From Calliphora vicina (lineage: Eukaryota; Arthropoda; Insecta; Diptera; Calliphoridae), in assembly GCF_958450345.1 (NCBI RefSeq), contig NC_088780.1, positions 35,735,667-35,799,666 of the forward strand: a DNA stretch of 64,000 bases. Reading direction: 5' to 3'. Made by a program: the position numbers and the translations under genes. The notes beneath the pieces were generated by a model that saw only the letters and a list, made by a program, of their open reading frames with translations, was not told the origin of the DNA and did no database searches. The stretch's first letter is position 1. Each line of letters starts with the position of its first letter. Positions 10,530 to 22,256 of the stretch are shown here, in pieces.

Positions 10530-13480
10530 TTTTTTTTAACAAAATGTTGCTTCAAAAAAAGTTGCCTCCATTCTGAGCAACTTTCTTAGTAAATTAATAA
10601 AACTTTTGTTTTGAGAAAAAGACTAGCTATCACTTTTTTTTTGAAAACTTTGCTTAGAATATCGCAGTAATTTTTATAACAAAACATTTTTTGGATGCTA
10701 TGAAACTTCCTTAACAAAATGTTGCTTTGCAATCTTCAAAACAAAAAGTTGCTTCCAATCTGAGCAACTTTCTCATATAAAATATTAATATGAATCTGAG
10801 TAAGTTTCTCAACAGAAAGTTGCTTTAAATATAATCAATACTCTGAACAAAAATTTGCTTGACAGAAAGTTGCTTGAAATCTAAGCAATTTTCTTAACAA
10901 AAAATGGTAATTTTTTTCAACTGAAATTTGCTTCTAATTAAACAGAAAGTTGCTGGGAATCTGAAAAATTTTCTTAACTGAATGTTGCTTCGAATCTTTG
11001 TAATTTCTTTTACAGAAAGTTGCTTCGAATTTAAATAATTTCCATAACAAAAAGTTGATTTGATTCTAAGTAATTATTTTAAAAGAAAGTAGCTTCGAAT
11101 AAAATAATTCTTCTTAACAAAAAGTAGCTTGATAACTCAATTACTTTCTTACTAAAATGTTGCTATGAATCTTAGCAATTTTTTTAACAGAAAGCTTCTT
11201 TGAATCTAGATAATTTTCTTAACAGCAAGTTACCAGAAATTAACAGCAAGTTGCTCTGAATCTAAGCAATTTCAGCAAAGTGTTGCTTAGAATCTGAGAA
11301 CTTTCTTAGTAAAATGTTGCTACGAATCTAAACAATTTTCTTAACAGAAAATTGCTTCGAATATAATCAATTTTCTTAGCAGAAAGTAGCTTCGTGTATA
11401 AGCAATTTTGTTAAAAAAAAGTTGCTTCGAATCTAATCAATTTTCTTAATAGAAAGTTGCTTTGAATCTAAGCAATTTTAACAAAATGTTGCTACATATC
11501 TAAACAATTTTCTTAACAGAAATTTGTTTCGAATATAATCAATTTTCTTAGCAGAAAGTAGCTTTAAGTTTAAGCAATTTTCTTAACAAAAAGTTGTTTA
11601 AATCTAAGCAATTTTCTTAACAAAAAATGGCAATTTTTTCAATTGAAATTTGCTTCTAATTAAACAGAAAGTTGCTGGGAATCTAAGCAATTTTCTTAAC
11701 TGAATCAATCCTCTTAACAAATTGCCAAGATTCATAGCAATTTTTTAACAGAAAGTTTCTTTGAATCTAAGTAATTTTCTTAACAGCAAGTTACCAGAAA
11801 TATATCGTAAAGAAAGTTGCTTGGAATGTGATCAATTTACTTAACAGAAAGTTGCTTTGACTCTAAACAATTTTAGCAAAATGTTGCTTAGAATCTGAGA
11901 AACTTTCTTTGTAAAATTTTGCTACGAATCTAAACAATTTTAGCAAAGTTTGCTTCAAATATAATCAATTTTCTTAGCAGAAAGTAGCTTCATGCATAAG
12001 CAATTTTCTTAACAAAATGTTGTTTCCAATGCTAGCAATTTTGTTAGCAAAAAGTACATACATTTTCTTCGAATATAAGCAATTTTCTTAATAGAAAGTT
12101 GTCTCGAATCTCAGCAATTTTCTTAACAGAAAGCTGCTTTGAATATAAGCCCGTTTAACAAAAAGTTGCTTCGAATGCAAGCAATTTTGTTAGCAAAAAG
12201 TTGCTTTGAATCTAAGCAATTTTCTTTGTAGAAATTTTCTAGGAATATAAGCAATTTTCTTTATACAAAGTTGACTTGAATCTAAGCAACCAAATTTTGA
12301 GAGATTCAAATCTCAGCAATTTCCTTAAGGAATCTCAAAATTTTTTTTAACAGAATGCTGCTTAGAATTTAAGCAATTTTGAGTAAAAGTAGCTTTCAAT
12401 CTAAGCAATTTTCTTACCAAAAATATGCCGAGATTCTCAGTAATATTTTTATTAAGGAAAAGTTGCTTTCAATTAAAGCAATTTTTTTAATAAAAAGTTG
12501 CTTAGAATCTATGTAATGACGAGAATTTCGGTAATTTTCGTATTAAAAAGAAGCTTAGAATCATAGCTATTTTCTTACCAAAAATATGATGAGAGTCTCA
12601 GTAATTGCGTTATTAAATGTTATTACAAGTTGCTTAGAATCAAAACCATTTTATTTTTAAAAAAGAATTTAAAAATATTATTACTAAACAGTTGCTTGGA
12701 ATCTCAACAATTTTTTAAAATAAAAAACCTAAATAATTTTCGTCACAAAAAGTTACTAAGAATTTTATGAAAAACCTAACTCTGCTGTCAAAAAGTTGCT
12801 TAGAATCAAATATTTTCTTTCCTAAAATATGCCGAGAATCTCAGTAATATTCATATTAAAAAGATGCTTAGAATCATAGCCATTTTCGTACTAAAAATAT
12901 GATGAGAGTCTCAGTAATTCTCTTATTAAATGTTATTGGAAGTAGCTTAGAATCAAAACCATTTTATTTTTAAAAAAATTGCATAGAATTTAAAAATATT
13001 ATTACTAAAAAGTTGCTTAGAATCAGCAATTTTTTTAAATAAAAAGTAGCTTAGAACCTAAATAATTTTTGTCACAAAAAGTTGCTTAGAATTTAAGCTA
13101 TAGAGTAATATTGAGACGAGACATCATTATGAAAAACCTAACTCTGCTGTCAAAAAGTTGCTTAGAATCTAATTATTTTCTTTCCTAAATTTTTTTTTTC
13201 TGTAATTCTCTTATTAAATGTTATTGGAAGTTTCTTAGAATTTAAACAATATTATTACTAAAAAGTTGTAGCAATTTTTTAATATAAAGTTGCTTACAAC
13301 TTAAATAATTTCTCTTCACAAAAAGTTGATAAGAATTTTAGTAATTTTCATATTTAAAAGTTTCATAGAATCAAAGCCATACAGTAATATTGAGATGAGA
13401 TGTAATTGTCAAAAACCTAACTCTACTGTCAAACCTAACACCTAACCTAACACAACAACAAAATACATGTTAGTCAATGT
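10530..13480 (+). repeat. tandem array of ~35-bp dyad repeat, left sub-array
   Basis: Degenerate head-to-tail copies of aacagaaagttgcttcgaat plus ctaagcaattttctt repeat at about 35-bp spacing, with deletions and short insertions. From length alone this is roughly 80 units (an estimate, not a count). The variant here (aacagaaagttgcttcgaa) differs from the variant nearer the core (actaataagttgcttagaa). From about 12,530 the units become more diverged and are organised in blocks of about 290-320 bp that include aaaaacctaactctgctgtc. The core of each unit is an imperfect or perfect palindrome. Confidence 0.9.
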
Positions 13481-14689
13481 ATTTTATTGTTGTATTAGAC
13501 ATATGATTGTAGGTCTGTACGTCTTGCCTCTATGTATAATTCTCTATGATCCAAGCAATTTACTTATTAAAAAGTTATCTAAAGAATCTAAAAAATTCCT
13601 TTTTAAAAAGTTTCTTTATTCACACTTTTTATTTGTTTTTTCTTAAAAAAAGTTGGTCAATATCAAATCAATTTTCCACTACATGGATTCGCAGGAATTT
13701 AAACCATATTAATGATAGAATTAACAACTTTCAATTTCTGCCGCTCTAAAGTTGCTTGCCATGATACTAAACCAAAAAAAAACGTAAACTGCTGCGGACT
13801 TTGCAGTACGATTAAGTTACTACAACAGACAGTAGAAGTTTTGTTTTGATTATTGATTCATTCACATGCAATAACTTTGTAAAGATCTCAAATTTCATTT
13901 TCCAATTCTTTATATAATTTTTTTTTCTTCTCTCAGATTCAGTAAAGCAAGAAATAAATACTGCCCACATTGGTATTCTTTTTTTTTTTTTGCTTTCAAG
14001 TAGAGCTACTTGCAAGTATAGTACTTTTACAAGGTACTACATAATACACCTTGAGGAAATATGTTTTTTTTTCACATGTCTTGATTTTTTATTATTATTC
14101 TTTTGTAGTTTAGAATTCACATGGTTAAAGAGCCAGAAAATAAAACCGTAAAAACAATATAATAAAATAAAAACAAGAAAAGAAAAGAGTAGAGGTAAAA
14201 GTAAAACGAATTTAATCCAATTTTCTATACAAAATGTGTTTAAATTTAAACAATTCTGTTCCGCAATTTTGCTTTTGTTGCTGCTGTTTATTTTGCTAGT
14301 TGTTGGTACTGCAAAATAATACAAATAAAAGTGGTTGTTGACTTTTTTTTCTCGGAATTTTTGTATTATTTTTGGTATGTCGGGCAAAATAAAAAAGTTA
14401 AAAAAAAAATTTACAATTATATTTTTTATTTCTGAGTCATGGTTAGTAAAAAAAAAGGTACAACAAAAATTGTATAAAACAAAGTCATAAATAAGTAATA
14501 ACTGTAACAAAAGAACAGTTAACAAGTTTTAGGTCATAACGTTTCTGTTTATATTTCTTAGCTAACAATTTTCCGATTTTTATGGAAAAAAAGTTACATC
14601 AAATAGTGAAATTGCTGATGGGCAGATAGAATTTTAAATAGATTTGTTTTTTAAAATTGAATTTTTTAACAGTTTCTGTTAAGAAATTT
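13481..14689. other. non-repetitive spacer between sub-arrays
   Basis: This is AT-rich sequence with a few degraded satellite units at its left edge (near 13,550-13,620). A 162-codon minus-strand open frame (14,037-14,525) encodes an almost entirely Phe/Leu/Ile/Asn/Lys-rich string with no recognisable domain, and I treat it as chance. The spacer could be the unique DNA into which two separate repeat blocks were inserted. Confidence 0.45.
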
Positions 14690-17252
14690 AATTTTAGTAA
14701 GAAAGTTGCTTAGAACCCAAGCAATCTTTTTACTTAAAAGTTGCTTAGAATCTTGGCAACTTTCTGGACAAGAATTCGAATCTTAGCTTAACTTTGATGA
14801 CAATAAGTAGCTTCGAGCCTAAGCAATTTTCTTACAACTGAGTTGCTTTGAGTTCAAGCAATTTTTGTATTAAATATTTAGTTGCTTAGAATCTTAGAAA
14901 CTAAGACATTTTCTTATTATAAAGTTGTTTAAAATCTGGGCAATTTTGTTCATAATAATAAGCAGCTAGGAAACAATTTTCTTAACACTAAGTTGTTTTG
15001 AATGCCATATTCTTATTAAAAAGTTGCTTGGAATCTAAACAAATTTCCAATTACAAAGTTTTTAAGGTTCTTAGCAATTTTCATAATAAATTATTCTCAC
15101 TAAAAATATGCTTCAAATTTAAGAAATTTTCCGACTAGAAAGTTGCTGTCTCTAACTAAAAAGTAGCTTGGAATCAAAGCAATCAATATAAACTATTTTC
15201 GTACCATAATGTTGCCTAAATAAAGATGCTTCAAATTTATACATTCCTCTGTTTAAAAAGTTGCTTGGAATTTAGGCAATTTTCTGACTAAACAGTTGCC
15301 TAGAATCTAGACTAAATTCTTACTAAATAGTTGCTTGGAATCTAAGCAACTTTCTTACTAATAAGTTGCTTACAAATCTAAGCAATTTTCTGACTAAACA
15401 GTTGCCTAGAATCTACACTAATTTATTACAAAATAGTTGCTTGGAATCTAAGACATTTTCTTAATAAGTTGATTGGAATCTAAGACATTTTCGCACTAAA
15501 GATTTGATTACAACCTAAGCAATTTTCTGACTAAACAACAGTTGCCTAATTTCTTTCCGAATAATTGCTTGAATCTAAGCAATTTTCTTACTAATAAGTA
15601 GCTTCGAATTTAAGGAATTTTCCGATTAAACAGTTGCTTATAATATAGCATAATTTTTTACTAAATATTTGCTTGGGATCTAGGCAATTTTCTTACTAGA
15701 ATCTAGCCTAGTTTCTTTCTAAATAGTTGCTTGAAATCTAAGCAATTTTCTTAGTTGCATAGAATCTAAGAAATTTTCTCATTAAACAGTTGCTTAGAAT
15801 CTAGCTTAATTTCGTAATAAACAAATGCTTGGAATCTAAGCAATTTTCCTACAAATAAGTTGCTTTGAATCTAAGCAATTTTCTTACTAATAAGTTGCTT
15901 AAAATCTAGCCAAATTTCTTACTAAATAATTTCTTGGAATCTAAACAATTTTCTTACTAATAAGTTGCTTAGAATCTAAGAAATTTTCTTAATAAGTTGC
16001 TTAGAATCTAAGCTATTTGTTCACTAAACATTTGCTTAGAAACTAGCTTAATTTCTTACTTAATAGCTGCTTGGAATTTAAGCAATTTTCTGATTAAAAA
16101 GTTGCTTTGAATTTAGCCTTATATCTTTCTAAATAATTGCTTGGAATATAAGCAATTTTCTTACTAATAAGTTGCTTAGAATCAAAGCAATTTTCTGACT
16201 AAACAGTTGCCTAGAATCTAGACTAATTTCTTACTAAATTGTTGCTTGGAATCTAAGCAACTTTCTTACTGAAAAATTGCTTAGAATCTAGCCTAATTTC
16301 TTACTAAGTAGTTGCTTGGAAACTAAGCAATTTTCTTACTTATAAGTTACTTTGAATTTTCGCAATTTCCTTAATAATAAGTTGTTTGGAATCTAGGCTA
16401 ATTTCTTTTTAAATAGTTGCTTGGAATCTAAATAATTTTCTTAGTAATAAGTTGCATAGATTTTAAGCAATTTTCTAATTAAACTTAGCTTAGAATCTAG
16501 CCTAATTTCTTTCTAAATAATTGCGTGGAATCTGAGCAATTTTCTTACTACTTACTTACTTGCTTAGAATTTAGCCTAATTTCTTTCTAAGCAATTTTCT
16601 CACTGAAAAGTTGCTTATAATCTGGACTAATGTTCCACTATACAGTTGCTTGGAGTCTAAGCTATTTTTTTTACTAAAAAGTAGCTTGGAATCTAAGCCA
16701 TTTTCTTAGTAATAAGTTGCATAGAATCTAAGCAATTTTCTGACTAAACAGTTGCTTAGAATCTGGACTAATTTTTTAGTAATAAGTTTCCTTACAAATA
16801 ACATGCTGAGAATCTATCCTAATTTCTTTCTAAATATATGTTTGGAATCTAGCAACTTTCTTTCTAAAGAGTAAATTCTTATTAAAAAGTTGCTTGGAAT
16901 CTAAGCAATTTTCTCAATAAAAAATTGCTTAAAATCCACACAATTTTCTTATTAAAAAGTTGCTTGGAATCTACGCAATTTTCTTACTAATAAGTTGCTT
17001 GGAATCTAAGCAATTTTCTCAATAAAAAGTTGCTTAAAATCCACACAATTCTCTTATTAAAATGTTGCTTGGAATCTAAGCAATTTTCTTACTAATAAGT
17101 TGCTTTGAATCCTACTAACTAACGACTTGCTTAGTAGTTAAAAACTTTTCCTACTAAAAAGTTGCTTAGAATTTAACAAATTTTCTTAATGAAAAGTCAG
17201 CATTTTTCTTTAAAAAAAGTTTTCCTAATAAAAAATTGCTTAGAATTTTGTT
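14690..17252 (+). repeat. tandem array of ~35-bp dyad repeat, left arm of giant inverted repeat
   Basis: The unit here reads ttactaataagttgcttgga then atctaagcaattttc, 35 bp, repeated head-to-tail with variable conservation; by length this is on the order of 70 units. The core ttgcttagaatctaagcaa is a 19-base dyad with 9-bp arms, so single units could form hairpins or cruciforms. The same variant appears in reverse orientation at 19.38-22.26 kb, and the two blocks are joined by further inverted sequence, making this the left arm of a very large palindrome. Confidence 0.9.
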
Positions 17253-17530
17253 ACTCTTAATTATTCATTATATTTGCCCCATATTTTTCAATGACTTTAG
17301 TTTAAATTCTAGTATTTAAACAATTTATTTAAATTTTATCACTTGTGTCAATAAAGTCAATATTTTTATTTGCCTTTTTTTTGTTGTTTTCAAATCAAGT
17401 ATTGAATAACAACAAAAGCACATACATATATAATTACAACATGTATGTAGATATTTATTGACCAGATATTTATTTAGTTTAAATATTAAATAACCATGAC
17501 ATGATAATGAAACCTAAATACCACAAAATG
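17253..17530 (+). repeat. non-satellite part of the left arm (pairs with 19,095-19,380)
   Basis: The arm continues past the satellite into ordinary sequence. Blocks such as attattcattatatttgccc (near 17,270), aataaagtcaatatttttat (near 17,350), aaatcaagtattgaataaca (near 17,392) and ccatgacatgataatgaaac (near 17,493) recur as reverse complements between 19,095 and 19,380 with substitutions and small indels. The divergence shows that the inverted duplication is old or is not being perfectly corrected. Confidence 0.85.
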
Positions 17531-19094
17531 TTGACATAATTTTGTATTAATAATAACAAAAAAAAAACATATACTTAGAATATTTATTTATTTTAAAAAT
17601 TTAATTAAAATTAACTAAATTATTTGCTAATCTATAAATATTTGGCATTAATGACTAACAATTAACACAAAACTTAATGAATCTTTGAAGAAAAACTAGT
17701 CTCAGAGTATAAAACCAAAATGTTTCTTACATTTCGTGATTATTTTGTTTAATTAATATAACAACATTTGTTATTTGAAATCTCAGTAAAGTCTAAATAC
17801 AATACAATTGCTCTAGTTTTTCTGGTCATTAAATATTTTTAGTTTAGTTTAAAAGACCCATAAGGTAATAAACACTGATTTAGCAAGTCTAATTAATAGT
17901 TAGTTGAATAAAAAATAATAAATTTGTTGGCTGTTATAAAGTAGTGAAAGTTTTTGCTACAAAAAAATAATAATTTCCGTCAAATCAACAGAAACTAGTA
18001 CAAAATATTTATGTATATGAATGTGATAATTTTGACAGACAAATTGGCCTTAAACATGGCGAAATGTAGGCAAAATAATTACAAATTCAATACAATATTA
18101 ACCCATGAAAAGCTAAATTTAATGAAAATTTTTTGTAAAGCCTAGTTAGAAAGAATTAACAGCTGGTTTTTTTTAAGAAAATTTCCCCAGATTTAGGTCA
18201 TTATTGATAGTTTTGTTAAATTTCTAATTTCTCTTAAAAGTTTACAAACAAAAATGGGTTAATTTTATAAAAGCAACAACAACAATAATAATAGATAAAT
18301 TCATATATACATACAATTTACTTCTATTCAAAAGAAAAACTAAGAAAGAAAGTGTCCAAGTCACGTTTCAATTTATGGTCAACTCATACCCATCACATCA
18401 GCAACAGCAATACAGCCAGCCAAGCCAACAAACAGCAGCAGCAACATCAACATCGATTGCTTGCTGTCATACGTTATTGTTCAATAAACAATTCAAACCT
18501 TTTAACAAAACAACTATAACAAAATGCACGAATGGTTAATTATTGTTTTTTCACTATTATTTATTAAATTAACCTTATTTATAAATAAAAAACAATTTCT
18601 ACACATTTTTACATGTAGAGAAAGAAAATCTATGGAATTTCTCATTTAAATACTTAGAAAACAAAAGTTTATTAATTTAAAAAATTACTACAGGTGTTTG
18701 TTTCTATATTATAAATCAATTATAATTATTACAATATTAATATTTTTAATGAGTAATTCAAATACACATATTTTCAGGTATTTGGGTTTAATCGCCACGC
18801 CAGCCCCTTAATTTTCCCATCAATAAAATTTGTTTTTTATTTATTTCTCATTATGTTTACTTATGCATATAATTATTCTATAAGAAATTATGTATGATTT
18901 TTATTTGATTTGTTTATACCGCGCCCAGTTTTATTGTTAAATAAAAAAAGAAGGTTTTATGTGACAGAGTTTTTAAAATAATGTTGCTATGTATAATTTT
19001 TTTTTATAAAATTACGAGTACTTATGCTAATCCCCAGCATAGAATAGACTTCATTTGCATGATAACTACAGTGGAGGGCAAAATAAATCTTATG
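17531..19094. other. unique core of the giant inverted repeat
   Basis: About 1.56 kb of AT-rich sequence shows no matching inverted partner that I can see. It contains a less AT-rich segment near 18,350-18,500 with CAGC/AGCAGC words and a poly(A)-rich right part. No transposase-like reading frame is present. If the surrounding arms belong to a foldback-type transposon, this would be its loop. Confidence 0.5.
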
Positions 19095-19380
19095 TTTGTA
19101 TAACACCCAATTTAGGTTTCGTTATCATGTCATGATTATTTCATATTTAATACTTGTGTAGTTATTAAATTAAATAAATATATAGTCAATATGTAATTAA
19201 GTATATAATTTTGCTGTTATTCAATACATACTTGATTTGAAAAAAAAAACAAATAAAAATATTGACTTTATTGACATAAGTCATAAAATTTAAATAAATT
19301 ATTCAACTACTATAATTTAAGTTAAAGTCATTGAAAAATATGCAGCAAATATAATGAATAATCATGAATAACAAAATTCT
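19095..19380 (-). repeat. non-satellite part of the right arm (pairs with 17,253-17,530)
   Basis: This is the reverse complement of the left-arm segment. It runs from gtttcgttatcatgtcatga near 19,116 through aatattgactttattgacat near 19,258 to atgaataacaaaattctaag near 19,366, where the satellite array starts in reverse orientation. Confidence 0.85.
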
Positions 19381-20265
19381 AAGCAATTTTGTATTAGGAA
19401 AACTTTTTTTAAAACAAAACTGCTAACTTTTAATGATGAAAATAGCTTCGATTTTAAGCTACTTCTAATTAAGAAAATTGGTTAGATTCTAAGCAACTTT
19501 CTAGTAGGAAAAGTTTTTAACTTCTAAGCAACTCTTTAATAAGAAAATTGCTTAGATTCTAGGCATTTTTCAGTAAGCAAATTGCTTAGAATCGAAGCAA
19601 CTTATTAGTAAGAGAATTGATTAGATTCCAAGCAACTGTTTAGTAAGAAAATTGCTCAGATTCAAAGCAACTTATTTGTAAGAAAGTTGCTTACATTCCA
19701 TGCAACTTTCTAGTAAACAATTATTCCGGATTTTAAGCAACTGTTTAGTAAGAAAGTTGCTTAGATTCAAAGCAACTTCTTAGTAAAAAAAAATGCTTAG
19801 ATTCCAAGCAACTACAATGGCTCAGATTCAAAGCAACTTCTTTGTAAGAAAATTGCTTAGATTCAAAGCAACTGTTAAGTAAGAAAATTGCTTAGAAAGC
19901 AACTTATTAGTAAGAAAGTTGCTTAGATTCCAAGCAACTATTTAGTAAGAAATTATACAAGATTTTAACCAACTGCTTATTAAGAAAATTGCTTAGATTC
20001 TAAGCTACTTTTTAATCAGAAAATTGCTTAGATCTGAAGCAACTTCTTTGTAAGAAAATTGCTTAGATTCCAAGCAACTATTTAGTAAGAAATTATACTA
20101 GATTCTAAGCAACTGTTTATTCTGAAAATTGCTTATATTCCAAGCAACTTTTTAATCAGAAAATTGCTTAGATTCCAAGCTACTTTTTAGTAAAAGAATT
20201 GTTTAGATCCGAAGCAACTTCTTTGTAAGAAAATTGCTTAGATTCCAAGCAACTATTTAGTAAGT

Positions 20266-20412
20266 TAAATAGGCATGCAAGACAACTTGTGCAGATCCAA
20301 ACCCGATCCAGGCTCCGTAGAGCAGATCTACCACCTCGCTAAGATGAGTGCCAATTAACCATGAAGGCTCTCTTGTTGAAGAGGAAATAGTTTTAATTTT
20401 AGTTATAAAAAA
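20266..20412. other. foreign insert in the right satellite arm
   Basis: About 147 bases of clearly non-satellite, GC-richer sequence (for example ccgatccaggctccgtagag and accacctcgctaagatgagt) interrupt the array between two otherwise normal units. No terminal repeats or coding frame are evident. It could be a fragment of an unrecognised transposon or processed RNA. Confidence 0.6.
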
Positions 20413-20699
20413 ACGTTTAGTAAGAAAATTGATTAGATTCCAAGTAACTCATTAGTAAGAAAATAGCTTAGATTCGAAGCAACTAATAGTAAGAATATTA
20501 ATCAGATTCTAGGCAACTTTTTAGTAAGAAATTTTTTTATATTCCAAGCTAATCAAACTATTTAATAAGAACTTATACTAGATTCTAAGCAAATGTTTAT
20601 TCTGAAAATGGTTAAGATTCAAAGCAACTTATTAGTATGAAAATTGCCTAGGTTATAATAAACAATAAGAATTTAGGCTAGATTCTAAGCAAAGTATTT

Positions 20700-21715
20700 T
20701 CAGAAATTTGTCCAGGTTCAAAGCAACTTATTAGTAAGAAAATTGCTTAGATTCCAAGCAGCTTTCTAGTAATCAATTAGTCTTGATTTTGGGCAACTTA
20801 TTAATAAGAAAGTTGATTAGATTCTATGCAACTTTCTAGTAAAAAATTGGTCTTGATTCCAGGCAACTCTTAGTAAGAAAGTAGCTTATATTCAAAATAA
20901 CTTGTTAGTAAAAAAAATTGCTTAGATTCCAAGCAACTATTTACTAAGAAATTAGGCTATATTCTAAGGAACTTATTAGTAAGAAAATTGCTTAGATGCT
21001 AAGCAACTTATTACTAAGGAAATTGCTCAGATTCTAAGCAGCATTATAATAAGAAATTAAGCTAAATTCTAAGCAACTGTTTAGTCAGCCAATTGTTCAG
21101 ATTCAAAGCAACTTATTAGTAACAAAATTGCTTAGATTCCAAACAACTTTTTAATATGAAATTAACCTAGATTCCAAGCAACTGTTTAGTCCGAAAATTT
21201 CTCAGATTCAAAGCAACTTATTAGTAAGAAAAATGCTTAGATTCCAAGCAACTTTCTAGTAAGAAATTTGTCTTGATTTTGGGCAACTTATTAATAAGAA
21301 AGTTGATTAAATTCTATTTAACTTTATAGTAAAAAATTGGTCTTGATTCCAGGCAACTCTTTAGTAAGAAAGTAGCTTAGATTCAAAGCAACTTATTAGT
21401 AAAAAATTGCTTAGATTACAAGCAACTATTTATTAACAAATTAGGCTAGATTCTAAGCAACTTATTAGTAAGAAAATTGCTTAGATGCTAAGCAACTTAT
21501 TACTAAGGAAATTGCTCAGATTCTAAGCAACATTATAATAAGAAATTAAGCTAAATTCTAAGCAACTGTTTAGTCAGCCAATTGTTCAGATTCAAAGCAA
21601 CTTATTAGTAACAAAATTGCTTAGATTCCAAACAACTTTTTAACATGAAATTAACCTAGATTCCAAGCAACTGTTTAGTCCGAAAATTTCTCAGATTCAA
21701 AGCAACTTATTAGTA
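20700..21715. repeat. higher-order repeat, two ~490-bp copies
   Basis: A run of more than a dozen diverged units is repeated in the same order. Landmark tcttgattttgggcaactta occurs at 20,781 and again at 21,271, and ctaagcaacttattactaag and gtttagtcagccaattgttc follow in both copies. The two copies differ by scattered substitutions and small indels, which indicates a comparatively recent unequal exchange. Confidence 0.8.
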
Positions 21716-22256
21716 TGAGATTCTAAGCAACTTTATAATAAGGAATTAAGATAAATTCTAAGCTCAGATTCAAATCAACTTATTAGTAAGAAAATTGCTG
21801 AGATTCTAAGCAACTTAATATTAACAAAATTGCTTAGATTTCAAGATAATATTTTGTAAGAAATTAATCTAGATTGAAGACAACTATTTAGTCAAAAAAT
21901 TGCTTAGATTTTAAGGAACTATTTAGTAAGAAATTAGTCATGATTCTAAGCAACTTATTACTAAGAAAATTGCTCAGATTCTAAGCAACTTTATAATAAG
22001 AAATTAAGCTAAATCTATGCAACTGGATTCCATGCAATTATTTAGATAGAAATTAGGCTAAATCTAAGCAACTTAGTAGTAAGAAAATTGCTCAGATTCC
22101 AAGCAATTATTTATAAAGAAATTAGATTTTAAGCAACTGTTTAGTCAGAAAATTGCTTAAAGTCTATGCAACTTATTACTAAGAAAATGGCTTAGATTCC
22201 AAGCAAATTTTTAGGAAGAGAATTGTGTGGATTTTAAGCAATTTTCTATTGAGAAA

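Larger units (their letters stand above)
19381..22256 (-). repeat. tandem array of ~35-bp dyad repeat, right arm (reverse orientation)
   Basis: Units read agaaaattgcttagattcca then agcaacttattagta, the reverse complement of the left-arm variant. By length this is about 80 units. Conservation is uneven. A higher-order duplication of about 490 bp lies at 20,700-21,715, and a foreign insertion lies at 20,266-20,412. The array ends near 22,256, and the sequence beyond does not match anything outside the left arm. Confidence 0.9.

Noticed and set aside
13420..13460. cctaacacctaacctaac, resembling the insect telomere repeat (TTAGG)n
   Set aside because: Only two or three imperfect units, embedded in a diverged satellite block. 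True flies are not expected to have TTAGG telomeres.
14037..14525. 162-codon minus-strand open frame with membrane-like composition
   Set aside because: It is almost entirely Phe/Leu/Ile/Asn/Lys from AT-rich DNA, with no domain and no supporting signals. The hydrophobicity follows from poly(T) runs.
10530..22256. CRISPR-like appearance of regularly spaced palindromic ~35-bp repeats
   Set aside because: There are no unique spacers. The whole period is repeat, units are degenerate, and the genomic context is an insect with mariner, Tc1 and non-LTR elements.
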